From: an uncultured Prevotella sp.
GTDB lineage: Bacteria; Bacteroidota; Bacteroidia; Bacteroidales; Bacteroidaceae
NCBI GenBank assembly: GCA_937906765.1
Contig: CALCUV010000096.1
Location: 1 to 14,403 of the forward strand
Length of the DNA: 14,403 nt
Reading direction: 5' to 3'
Shown: positions 6,915-14,403 of the stretch, in pieces
Position numbering within the stretch: position 1 is the first letter of the stretch
Layout of the letters: every line of letters begins with the position of its first letter
Program-made: the position numbers and the translations under genes
The notes under the pieces: generated by a model
Told to the model about the DNA's origin: nothing
The model's database searches: none
What the model saw: the letters and a program-made list of their open reading frames with translations, nothing else

Positions 6915-6946
6915 TTTGCGCTTATCAAGAGTAAATATTACATTTG
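6915..6946 (+). promoter_or_regulatory. Bacteroidetes promoter for the macroglobulin-like gene
   Basis: TTTG at 6915-6918 (-33), a 20-bp spacer, then TACATTTG at 6939-6946 (-7) match the Bacteroidetes consensus TTTG-N19to21-TAnnTTTG at every defined base. The start site near 6950-6954 leaves a leader of about 15-19 nt before the ATG at 6969. The promoter lies inside the upstream extension of the open frame, so that extension is not coding. Confidence 0.85.
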
Positions 6947-6968
6947 CCAAAAACTATTATTTTACAAC

Positions 6969-9900
6969 ATGAACCACCTTCGAACCGTTTTCACATTGTT
7001 TTTCATAACTATCTCGGGATTGCTCACCGCTCAGTCGTACTCCAAACTTTGGGATAGGATTGAACAGGCAACAAAAAGCGACTTGCCCCGTGAAACCATT
7101 AACATAGCAACGACGCTCGAAAACAAAGCCATTGCTGACGGAGACCTGACGCAAGAAATGACGGCTTTGTTCGTAAAAATGCGCCTTCGCGGAGAGATTT
7201 CTCCTGACAGCGCGTTGATAGACAAAGAAAGAATCGCCCTTCGCATTCAGCAAATTACGCATCCTTCCGATAGTCTGTTTTGGGAAACGTTTTTAGCAAA
7301 GACCATTGCCGAGTCCTATCATTTTAACTACGAAGAGCGTCGCAAATACAGCCAAAAGATGCTTGAACAACTCGGAAATATGGAGTCGCTACACAGTATA
7401 AAGTCTAAGTCGCTCACACCTCTGGTGAAGCAAGGCAAGGATGCGGATGAGTTTGACAATGATGTGCTCCACATGCTCTTATTTGATGGCTTGGATAAAG
7501 CGAATCTTTCTCAGCAAGAACGAACTACACTTGCGAGTCAGGCAGAGGCGTTTTACCGCTCCAAACATCTTTATGCGGGAGCCATACGCTTTGCCTTGCG
7601 TTACGAAGATGCGGAGGCTGTAGTCACGCGTTATGCTGATCGTCCCGAAAATGCCATTGCTTATGCCTCATGGATGGAGAAATTGTATGCTCAAGCAGAC
7701 CTCTCTGATAATCATGCGCGCCAACACCTCTTTTCCCTAGCTCACGAAGGGATAAAGAAATACGGCAAACACAGGGATGCGAAGCGCATAAAGGCGGTGG
7801 TAAAAAAGTTGGAGAATCCTACGGTGAACTTAACGGAATCCAATCTTCTCTGTTACCCCAATCTCCCGATGGAATGGGTAGTTAACGCAAATAACATTCA
7901 GAAAGTGTCCTTCGATATTTACCGTTGCTCCGCCGATGGTAAGACCCTATTCAACCGCATCGCCACCCTTCAATCCGCATTTCCCAAACGTGAGACTTGG
8001 CGACTGCAATCCGACACGCTTTCTCTCACCCTTTCGGAGCCTGGAGTGTATAAACTCATACAGAGAGGAACGGGCGAAGAAGAGGTTTCCACCCTCCTGC
8101 ATTGCAGTCGGATTACGCCCTTCCTGTTCTACCCCAGCAACGGCGCTTGTCGCATTATGGCACTCGACACTCAAACTGGCGAACCCCTCAAGGAGTTTTC
8201 CGTCGTAAAACACGAAACTACAGCCCACCCCCAACGCCAATGGGACGTCACGAAGGGAGACCTGTGGCTCAGCATGAAGGACATGGATGAAACGCCCTCT
8301 TATCAAGACGATTTTCAGATTCTCACGCCAGGCGATTCTTGCAGTAAGAAGTTCTACCTATACCTTTCTAAACGAAATTATAACAGAAATGCGCACCGCC
8401 ATCAGCAACGTGTGCAGATTTTTACCGATCGTAATATTTACCGTCCGGGACAGACGGTGCACGTAGTGGGTGTTTTGTACACCCAAAAGGGAGATTCGCT
8501 CAGCGTTGATTCAAATGCTTGTTTAGAGGTGAATTTGATAAAGCGGGGAAATAAAGCGGTGGCTTCGTTTGAGGCAAAGACGGATGAATATGGCCGTTTC
8601 AACGGCGATTTTCTGCTTCCCGCTGACCAACAAGAGGGAGATTTCTTCATCCAGGTGCGTCATGCCAACAAGCAAGGTAAGGATGCGGAAATTTATACGG
8701 GAGGCAAGGCGGATTTAGTCGTAGGTGCTTACAAGCGTCAGACGTTCTCTGTGGAGTTTCTCCCAATAGAGACGGTTTACACCTGGGGCGATACGCTGCA
8801 AGTGAGAGGCAAGGTGCTGACAATGACACTTCAACCCATGCAAAATGCTCTTGTGCGCTACACTATCGACACAAACACCTCCTTTAGAGGCACTGAAAAC
8901 GACCCCATTGAGGGAGTGTTGCGCACCAATGCTCAAGGAGAATTTTCAATGCCCCTCCTGCTGAAAGAACAACGCCAAAGAAGTGCGCTTTGGCGCCACT
9001 ATTACTCGAGTTACACAGTTTCCGTTTCCGTCGTTGGCGACAATGGCGAGACGCAAACACAACAACTTTATATTCCCGTACATCAAAACCCCACTACGTT
9101 AGATGTAGATTTACCTGAGGTTCTTGTAAAAGAACACCTGTCACACCTTGTTTTCCGCAACACAAATAATATGGCGGTACAAGTAAATGAAAGTGTGACC
9201 GTGTGCCTTTACGACAACCGCAACACTCTTGTTTGGATACAAAAGTTACCTTCAAACACGCCCATTCTTCCCTCTGATTGGACGCAGTTAGACGACGGTG
9301 TTTATAGGTTAGAAGCCGAGACTCCTTCTGGAGGCAAGATAAGCAAAAAGTGCCTTTTCATCGGCGAAAAGTCCGAACGACTTCCCGCCCAATCTCCTTC
9401 ATTCGTGATGACTGAAGAGATGACAAAAAGCGAGTCTGAGAAGTGGCTTCTTGTGGGGCATACGCGCCAGAACATCACGCTTTTTAAGGATGTTATCAGT
9501 CACAAGGGCGAACTCCTGTCTGCTGAAATCATAACACTTTCTGAAGGGATTCACCCCATCAGCCTTTCTTACGACACGATGTATCAAGAAGGTGCCACCG
9601 TTCACCTTACCGTTCTGACTGAAGGGGAATTCTACCAAAAAGAAATTCGCCTGGAGCGCCCGCATCCGGACTTGCGACTGAATATGTCTTGGAAGACGTT
9701 CCGCAACCGCCTTTCGCCGGGTCAGGAAGAAGAGTGGGAACTCCGCATTACGACTCCTGATGGTCAGCCAGTCTCAGCCTCACTGACGGCTCGCCTTTAT
9801 GATGCTTCGTTAGACGCTTTGGCCTATAACAAATGGAGGGTGAATCCTTACAGAAAGCCTTATTTCCTGAACTCTTACGCACAGATTTACAGAAGAAATA

Positions 9901-12317
9901 CAACCTCGCTTTCCTATGCGAAGAAGTATAAACTTAAGGAGATTCAACCTGCTGTTTTTTCAAGTTGGAAGAATGAAACACAGGGATTGGTGCGCCAGGT
10001 TCTCTATTCCGCTGCTCCGAATTTCCGATTCGGTGCTACCGCTAAGAAAGATGCGAGCAACACACTCGAAGAAGTCGTTGTAAACAGTGAGGATGCAGTG
10101 CAAACAAGTGGTGCAGATGACAGAGCAAATGCCTCACACTTCCCCTTGCGTCAGGATTTCAAGGAAGTAGCTTTCATGCAATCGGCGCTTCATACCGATG
10201 CCGACGGAAAGATTGCCTTGCGCTTTACCCTCCCTGAGCAATTAACAACGTGGAAGTTTACAGCTTTTGTCCATGATAAGCACTTGCGCCATGCCCTTTT
10301 GGAAGAAGAAATCATTGCTCAAAAGTCTGTGACCGTTAGTGCTAATGTGCCACGATTTGTGAGAGAAGGCGACCAACTTACCATACCCATTGTGGTGCGT
10401 AGCCTGCTTACGGATTCCACCAAGGGGCGCTTTGTGGCCACCTTCTTTGATGCCGACACGAACGCAGAACTTTCACGCACAACGGGGTCATTCCTGATTG
10501 AAAATGGAAGTGCATCTTTCCGCATTAGCTTACCTGCTCTGAATGACGAAAGTCTATCGGTAAAGGGTATGTCTGTGCCACGAACGATTGGGTGTCAAGT
10601 GGCGGTGGAAGGAAAAGACTTTGCTGACGGCGAAGTACACCAGATTCCCGTTATGTCTGACCGTATTGAGGTGGTACGTAACCTGCCCTTCTCTATCACC
10701 GATGGAGACGTGCATACCTATCAATTAGATACACTTTGGACGGACACAACGGCGCTTCGTTCTCCCAAAATCACCCTCAACTTTACCCCAAGCGCCCTTC
10801 ATGAAGCCTTACGAGCGCTTGCCTCACTTTCGTTCGAACCTACGTACGGCATAGATGATTGGGCACGCCGCTATTATGCGCTCAGCTTAACCTTATTCCT
10901 GCATGAGCAAGGCATTTATTTGCCTGATTTTGACTTAGCAAAGACAACGACTCTTCGCGATGAAGCGGCGGCACACATTCGCCAAAAACAATTAAAGAAC
11001 GGGGCGTGGGCATGGTTTGAAGGCATGCGCGAAAGTGCGTTTATCACCAATGAAATGCTCTTGCTTTTCGCTCGTTTAGAGTCGCTTGTGGGTAATCATC
11101 CCTTACGGGAAACAACGGCTCAAGCACTGCGTTTTATGCAGGACAAAATGGAAAAACTTCACCAAGAAATGGAGGCTGAAGAGCGAAAAACGAAGCGCGA
11201 ACTCCCGCTTGGTGAACTCCCCTTGCGTTATTTGGACGCGTGTGCCTATTTGAAGGCCGACACAACGGCAGCTTGTCAGTATTTCCTCTCAAAGGCGGAG
11301 AACATGAACGCAAACTATTCGCTTTATGGCAAAGCCGTGATGAGCAGAGTGTTGCGCCAGAACGGCAAAAAGCAGGTTGCTGACTTGTTACTCCGAAGTG
11401 TGCAGGAATATCTGGTAGAAACGCCCGAAATGGGGGCATACTTTGATGCACCAAAGGCACAGATGACCTACCATTCGTATCGCATTCCCACGCAGACGGC
11501 AGTTATTGAAGCCTTTAACGCCGTTGGAAATACCGATTTGGTGAAACGTCTGCAACAATGGTTGCTTCAGTCAAGACGCACTCAGCAATGGGAAACTTCG
11601 CGCGCCACAGCCGATGCCGTCTTTGCCCTTTGCTTGAGCGAAAACGACACTACGACAAATCTCCATCCCAACGGCGCAAACCTCGCTCCCACAGAGGCGA
11701 CCTTCCAAGGCATTTACCGCTCGTTAACCGTTGAAACAAGCGATACGGTTAAGGAAACGCGCATCCATAAGTGTCAGGAAACGATTGGCATTAGCGCTCC
11801 AAAAACCACGATTTCATCGATGAATATCAACCTTTCGTATGGCAGTGCCCGCGCTTCGTATTCCCTCCCGATTTCTAAGGTAGAAAGTTACGATAGTGGG
11901 TTGAAGATTACCCTGCGTTTGGAAGTGAAGCGCAACGGAGCGTGGGTGGAAGTAAAGGAAAACGAACCTATTGACGCCACCCTCCCATTGCGCCAAGTGG
12001 CACAGATAGTTGCTTCGCGCGATTTTGATTTTGTGCGCCTCAGCATGCCTCGTCCCGCTTGCACAGAACCTGTTATTCCGCTGAGTGGGTATTCTTGGCA
12101 AGAGGGAGTGGGATGTTATCGCGTAGTCACGGATTATGGTGCGGATTTCTACGCAGATAAACTCCCCAAGGGTACTTACACCATCGTGGAAGCGTTACAC
12201 ACCGACCGATCGGGCAGTTATGAGCAGGGTGTAGCAACAATTACGTGCACCTATGCCCCAGAGTTTGCCGGCAATACGACAGGGCGGAAATTGCAGGTAG
12301 GAGAAACGAAAAAGTGA
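6969..12317 (+). CDS. Secreted alpha-2-macroglobulin-like (MG2) protein without a thioester motif
   Basis: A very large (1782 aa) bacterial alpha-2-macroglobulin-like protein. Relatives are thought to trap proteases or protect the envelope; the role here is inferred. The ATG at 6969 starts a signal peptide (MNHLRTVFTLFFITISGLLTAQ), probably cut after Gln22. No lipobox Cys is present, so it is likely a soluble periplasmic or exported protein. After a helical N-terminal region come macroglobulin beta-domains, with the hallmark TDRNIYRPGQTV at 486-497 and another domain from about 588. A linker holds LEEVVVN at 1033-1039. The alpha-2-macroglobulin core is FKEVAFMQSALHTDADGK (1064-1081) to TTWKF (1093-1097). 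The thioester-domain fold follows (about 1278-1560; NGAWAWFEGM at 1344-1353), but where family members have CxEQ this one reads YGIDDWARRYYA (1293-1304). The C-terminus has the usual PKGTYTIVEA and TYAPEFAG segments. No pbpC is adjacent, unlike E. coli yfhM. An upstream extension of the frame to 6852 would include the promoter and is rejected. Confidence 0.93.
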   Translation: MNHLRTVFTLFFITISGLLTAQSYSKLWDRIEQATKSDLPRETINIATTLENKAIADGDLTQEMTALFVKMRLRGEISPDSALIDKERIALRIQQITHPSDSLFWETFLAKTIAESYHFNYEERRKYSQKMLEQLGNMESLHSIKSKSLTPLVKQGKDADEFDNDVLHMLLFDGLDKANLSQQERTTLASQAEAFYRSKHLYAGAIRFALRYEDAEAVVTRYADRPENAIAYASWMEKLYAQADLSDNHARQHLFSLAHEGIKKYGKHRDAKRIKAVVKKLENPTVNLTESNLLCYPNLPMEWVVNANNIQKVSFDIYRCSADGKTLFNRIATLQSAFPKRETWRLQSDTLSLTLSEPGVYKLIQRGTGEEEVSTLLHCSRITPFLFYPSNGACRIMALDTQTGEPLKEFSVVKHETTAHPQRQWDVTKGDLWLSMKDMDETPSYQDDFQILTPGDSCSKKFYLYLSKRNYNRNAHRHQQRVQIFTDRNIYRPGQTVHVVGVLYTQKGDSLSVDSNACLEVNLIKRGNKAVASFEAKTDEYGRFNGDFLLPADQQEGDFFIQVRHANKQGKDAEIYTGGKADLVVGAYKRQTFSVEFLPIETVYTWGDTLQVRGKVLTMTLQPMQNALVRYTIDTNTSFRGTENDPIEGVLRTNAQGEFSMPLLLKEQRQRSALWRHYYSSYTVSVSVVGDNGETQTQQLYIPVHQNPTTLDVDLPEVLVKEHLSHLVFRNTNNMAVQVNESVTVCLYDNRNTLVWIQKLPSNTPILPSDWTQLDDGVYRLEAETPSGGKISKKCLFIGEKSERLPAQSPSFVMTEEMTKSESEKWLLVGHTRQNITLFKDVISHKGELLSAEIITLSEGIHPISLSYDTMYQEGATVHLTVLTEGEFYQKEIRLERPHPDLRLNMSWKTFRNRLSPGQEEEWELRITTPDGQPVSASLTARLYDASLDALAYNKWRVNPYRKPYFLNSYAQIYRRNTTSLSYAKKYKLKEIQPAVFSSWKNETQGLVRQVLYSAAPNFRFGATAKKDASNTLEEVVVNSEDAVQTSGADDRANASHFPLRQDFKEVAFMQSALHTDADGKIALRFTLPEQLTTWKFTAFVHDKHLRHALLEEEIIAQKSVTVSANVPRFVREGDQLTIPIVVRSLLTDSTKGRFVATFFDADTNAELSRTTGSFLIENGSASFRISLPALNDESLSVKGMSVPRTIGCQVAVEGKDFADGEVHQIPVMSDRIEVVRNLPFSITDGDVHTYQLDTLWTDTTALRSPKITLNFTPSALHEALRALASLSFEPTYGIDDWARRYYALSLTLFLHEQGIYLPDFDLAKTTTLRDEAAAHIRQKQLKNGAWAWFEGMRESAFITNEMLLLFARLESLVGNHPLRETTAQALRFMQDKMEKLHQEMEAEERKTKRELPLGELPLRYLDACAYLKADTTAACQYFLSKAENMNANYSLYGKAVMSRVLRQNGKKQVADLLLRSVQEYLVETPEMGAYFDAPKAQMTYHSYRIPTQTAVIEAFNAVGNTDLVKRLQQWLLQSRRTQQWETSRATADAVFALCLSENDTTTNLHPNGANLAPTEATFQGIYRSLTVETSDTVKETRIHKCQETIGISAPKTTISSMNINLSYGSARASYSLPISKVESYDSGLKITLRLEVKRNGAWVEVKENEPIDATLPLRQVAQIVASRDFDFVRLSMPRPACTEPVIPLSGYSWQEGVGCYRVVTDYGADFYADKLPKGTYTIVEALHTDRSGSYEQGVATITCTYAPEFAGNTTGRKLQVGETKK

Positions 12318-12345
12318 GACACAGAAGAAAATCCGTAAAACTCTC

Positions 12346-12473
12346 AGAAACACTATTGTACAACAGTTTGTTTCTCCTCAAAGACACTTCCTGAAAACTA
12401 TATCCCTTTTAGGAAAAATTAAGTTACTAAGAGTTGCTCCTAAGTCACTTATAATTTCTACTAAGTGCCACTT
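12346..12473 (+). other. Structured 3' region after the macroglobulin-like gene
   Basis: No gene is seen in 12318-12733. The region contains a hairpin with arms 12346-12352 and 12369-12375 around TTGTACAA (12356-12363). It also has short palindromes: TAAGTCACTTA (12441-12451) and AAGTGCCACTT (12463-12473), both preceded by C/CT in the same context, plus a related CTAAGAGTT at 12427. These could be protein-binding sites or repeat debris. I can assign no role. Confidence 0.35.
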
Positions 12474-12496
12474 CGTTTCAAGCAATTCTAACATGC

Positions 12497-12550
12497 AAAA
12501 AATCCTCTCCCAAACGCCTTCTTCAAAGACGGATTGGGGGAGGATTTTTT
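12497..12550. terminator. Terminator of the macroglobulin-like gene, bidirectional in form
   Basis: Arms 12497-12513 and 12534-12550 pair over 17 bp with one G-U pair (12508/12539). They start with six A and end in a T run reaching 12551, around a 20-nt loop. It lies 180 bp past the stop codon and blocks read-through into the antiporter gene. A short open frame across it (12493-12681) is not a gene. Confidence 0.88.
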
Positions 12551-12664
12551 TACACTACGAACCCCGGATTTGGCGCTCCCGACTTCCAAAACGGGATTGT
12601 CAGTTGTTAATGTTTCTTGAATTGGGGCGGATTTCAGGTTTTTCAAACCAAAACACCTCTCATT

Positions 12665-12681
12665 TTACAATAAAATTGTAA
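12665..12681. promoter_or_regulatory. Perfect 17-bp palindrome overlapping the antiporter promoter
   Basis: TTACAATAAAATTGTAA is a perfect inverted repeat with 7-bp half-sites and a 3-bp spacer. Its last three bases are the first three of the -7 box TAACTTTG. A dimeric repressor bound here would block the polymerase, so it is a good operator candidate. The regulator is unknown. Confidence 0.5.
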
Positions 12682-12686
12682 CTTTG
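12679..12686 (+). promoter_or_regulatory. Predicted antiporter promoter, -7 box
   Basis: TAACTTTG matches TAnnTTTG, 47 bp before the ATG at 12734. The start site near 12690-12694 gives a leader of about 40 nt. No TTTG is seen at the -33 position, which might suggest dependence on an activator. Overlaps the 17-bp palindrome. Confidence 0.6.
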
Positions 12687-12733
12687 GGCAATCTTTGCCT
12701 TTTACGCAACTAAACATACTTAACTTTCGCCCT

Positions 12734-14194
12734 ATGTACTTAACCCTAACCGCTGAAAACATACTCTTGCTCGGTTCGATTCTCATCTTTGTGAGCATTC
12801 TGTTGAGCAAAACGAGTTATAGGTTTGGTGTGCCCACCCTTTTGTTATTCTTAGTGGTCGGCATGCTTTTCGGCAGCGACGGACTTGGACTTCAATTTCA
12901 CGATGCCTCTACTGCACAGTTCATTGGAATGCTTGCACTGAGCGTCATCTTATTTACGGGCGGTATGGACACAAAGATAAGCGACATTCGGCCCATTATG
13001 CGCGAGGGGTTGATACTCTCAACCGTAGGAGTGTTACTCACAACGCTCTTTACGGGAGTCTTTGCATGGGCACTGACTACGTTTACGCCCATGGGGATAG
13101 AGATGTCGCTGCTCACCGCACTCTTGCTTGCCGCTACAATGTCATCTACGGACTCTGCATCGGTCTTTAATCTGCTCCGCTCTCAACAAATGCAACTCAA
13201 GCATAACCTAAAACCCATGCTTGAACTTGAAAGCGGTTCTAACGACCCGATGGCTTACCTTTTGGTAATTGTGCTGATTCAAGTTATAGGAACGGCGGGC
13301 GATTGGAGTCTTGGCGTCATCATTCGTGACCTCTTTGTGCAATTTGCTGTAGGAACATTTGTGGGTTATGCTGTAGGTAAGGGTAGCGCATGGCTTATCA
13401 ACCGTATCAACCTAAGCACGCAATCCATGTACTCCGTATTGCTGCTCTCGCTGGTATTCATATCGTTCACCTTAACAGAGTTGCTCCACGGTAATAGTTA
13501 CTTAGCGGTGTATATTTCGGGACTTGTTCTCGGTAATGAGAAACTTGCCAACCGCAAGGAGATGAATACGTTTATGGACGGTTTGACTTGGTTGGCACAA
13601 ATCGTTATGTTCCTCTCGTTAGGTCTCTTGGTGAATCCACTGGAAATCGTAGACGTGGCACTGGCTGCGCTTTGCATCGGATTGTTTATGATGTTCGTGG
13701 CACGCCCTCTCACGGTGTTCCTTTGCTTAGCGCCTTTCCGCGGACTGCCTCTCAAAGCGCGCCTGTTTGTTTCCTGGGTGGGATTGCGCGGTGCCGTTCC
13801 AATTATCTTTGCAACTTACCCCATTCTCGCAGATATACCCGGAGCGCAAACTTTGTTTAACATCGTCTTCTTCATCACCCTCATGTCGCTCCTTATGCAA
13901 GGCATGAGCATTTCTTGGGTAGCAAGAAAATTCAATCTTGACCTCCCAATTGAAAAAGAGGGTAATGAATTTGGTGTGGAGTTACCCGAAGAACTCGATG
14001 CGCAACTTTCGGATTACGTTGTAACGGAGAGCATGATTAAAAATGGTAATCGCCTCATGGATATGAACCTTCCCGCCTCAACTCTTGTAATCATGATTAA
14101 GCGTGGCGAAGAATATATCGTGCCTAACGGGCAGTTGGAACTCAAGGTGGGCGATGTGCTGCTCTTCGTTTCTAAGGAAGAATTGGCATTTTGA
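12734..14194 (+). CDS. nhaP2: NhaP2/CvrA-type potassium (or sodium)/proton antiporter
   Basis: An inner-membrane monovalent cation/proton antiporter of the CPA1 group. The 486 residues begin with about 12 hydrophobic segments over roughly 8-395 and end in a cytoplasmic TrkA-C/RCK-C domain (about 405-486, ending LELKVGDVLLFVSKEELAF). Transport-core signatures are SSTDSASVF (137-145), the Asn-Asp pair in ESGSNDPMAY (N170, D171) expected for an electroneutral exchanger, and SWVGLRGAVPI (347-357). The ATG at 12734 was chosen; the frame runs on to a TTG at 12695, but that adds a polar stretch and lies next to the predicted start site. E. coli NhaP2 exports K+ at low pH; the ion used here is inferred. 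A palindrome over its promoter suggests regulation. The gene stands alone between a terminator and a convergent gene end. Confidence 0.93.
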   Translation: MYLTLTAENILLLGSILIFVSILLSKTSYRFGVPTLLLFLVVGMLFGSDGLGLQFHDASTAQFIGMLALSVILFTGGMDTKISDIRPIMREGLILSTVGVLLTTLFTGVFAWALTTFTPMGIEMSLLTALLLAATMSSTDSASVFNLLRSQQMQLKHNLKPMLELESGSNDPMAYLLVIVLIQVIGTAGDWSLGVIIRDLFVQFAVGTFVGYAVGKGSAWLINRINLSTQSMYSVLLLSLVFISFTLTELLHGNSYLAVYISGLVLGNEKLANRKEMNTFMDGLTWLAQIVMFLSLGLLVNPLEIVDVALAALCIGLFMMFVARPLTVFLCLAPFRGLPLKARLFVSWVGLRGAVPIIFATYPILADIPGAQTLFNIVFFITLMSLLMQGMSISWVARKFNLDLPIEKEGNEFGVELPEELDAQLSDYVVTESMIKNGNRLMDMNLPASTLVIMIKRGEEYIVPNGQLELKVGDVLLFVSKEELAF

Positions 14195-14229
14195 TGAAAG
14201 GAGAAAGGAAAAAGGAGAAAGGAGAAAGA
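14195..14229. repeat. Purine-rich heptanucleotide repeat after the antiporter stop
   Basis: Five consecutive 7-bp units vary around AGAAAGG: TGAAAGG, AGAAAGG, AAAAAGG, AGAAAGG, AGAAAGA. The array starts directly after the TGA at 14192-14194. No terminator-like structure is evident for this gene inside the window. Confidence 0.7.
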
Positions 14230-14297
14230 GGCTGACGCAATGCACCATCCTTTCATCCCTAAATCAACTCCGGATATGGAAGTCACCTATTCCTATT

Positions 14298-14403
14298 TTA
14301 CACAACATCATTCATAACAGCAACATATTGTTCAATCAGTCCCGCAAGGGCTTTCTCATTTCTCATTTCTACTTTCTCATTTATGATCATCTGGAATCCC
14401 TCT
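14298..14403 (-). CDS. Probable 3' end of an unidentified leftward gene (partial)
   Basis: On the minus strand a frame is open from the window edge to a TAA at 14298-14300, giving 34 residues with a natural-looking ending, EKALAGLIEQYVAVMNDVV. The convergent orientation to the antiporter, with about 100 bp between stops, is plausible. The codons for NEKVEMRNEK come from a heptanucleotide repeat. Too little is visible to name a family, and it could be a chance frame. Confidence 0.45.
   Translation of the reverse strand, partial: EGFQMIINEKVEMRNEKALAGLIEQYVAVMNDVV
14351..14382. repeat. Pyrimidine-rich heptanucleotide repeat near the right edge
   Basis: Four 7-bp units vary around ATTTCTC: CTTTCTC, ATTTCTC, ATTTCTA, CTTTCTC, then a partial ATTT. 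On the minus strand this is AAATGAG-like and lies inside the putative partial gene. It is similar in unit length and opposite in strand bias to the array at 14195-14229. Confidence 0.65.

Noticed and set aside
6852..6968. 39-residue extension of the macroglobulin-like protein
   Set aside because: It contains the -33/-7 promoter and would hide a clean signal peptide that starts at 6969.
7947..8306. 119-codon minus-strand open frame inside the macroglobulin-like gene
   Set aside because: Antisense shadow within a continuous 1782-codon gene; no promoter or family features.
12493..12681. 62-codon open frame after the macroglobulin-like gene
   Set aside because: It begins in a terminator stem and ends in the antiporter promoter palindrome.
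1..14403. CRISPR arrays, tRNA or rRNA genes, transposases, toxin-antitoxin or defence genes
   Set aside because: Looked for on both strands; no regularly spaced repeats with spacers, no RNA gene signatures and no matching proteins were seen.

Overview
This 14.4 kb window looks like a chromosomal segment of a member of the Bacteroidetes, most likely order Bacteroidales and perhaps Prevotellaceae. The evidence is threefold. Near-consensus Bacteroidetes promoter boxes (-7 TAnnTTTG, once with a -33 TTTG 20 bp upstream) sit in front of most transcription units. Clear Shine-Dalgarno sequences are missing. The proteins also have a Bacteroidetes flavour: a very large alpha-2-macroglobulin-like protein with a signal peptide ending in LTAQ, and a YbeY with a modified zinc-ligand position. 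There is no rRNA, tRNA, CRISPR array, insertion sequence or phage gene. Apart from the macroglobulin-like gene, it is ordinary core chromosome.

Layout. Positions 1-105 hold the 3' end of an unidentified rightward gene, followed by two overlapping alternative hairpins and a strong bidirectional terminator. Three leftward genes follow. pnp (PNPase, 269-2482) has its own promoter. Upstream of it lies a two-gene operon in the order AI-2E-family membrane protein (5084-4014) then ruvB (4001-2946), with a 12-bp gap, ending at a 26-bp inverted repeat. A divergent promoter region (about 5117-5202) with a 10-bp direct repeat separates that operon from the rightward rsmI-ybeY pair (5203-6514). That pair is split by a 100-bp element with terminal inverted repeats and ends at a strong terminator (6664-6705). 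Then comes a 5.3-kb rightward gene for a secreted alpha-2-macroglobulin-like protein (6969-12317) with the best promoter in the window. After a long 3' region and another terminator there is a rightward NhaP2/CvrA-type cation/proton antiporter gene (12734-14194). Its -7 box overlaps a perfect 17-bp inverted repeat. The last 200 bp hold two heptanucleotide repeat arrays and probably the 3' end of a convergent leftward gene.

Functions. PNPase (RNA decay), YbeY (rRNA processing) and RsmI (16S rRNA methylation) belong to RNA and ribosome metabolism. RuvB is the Holliday-junction branch-migration motor. The membrane protein and the antiporter are transport functions, and the macroglobulin-like protein probably acts in the periplasm or at the cell surface. 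I see no sign that these form one joint system, and no convincing undescribed multi-gene system. The points most worth a second look are the macroglobulin-like protein, which lacks the thioester motif and carries a TonB-box-like segment; the apparently leaderless rsmI transcript; the repeat and palindrome sites in three intergenic regions; and the competing hairpins at the left edge.
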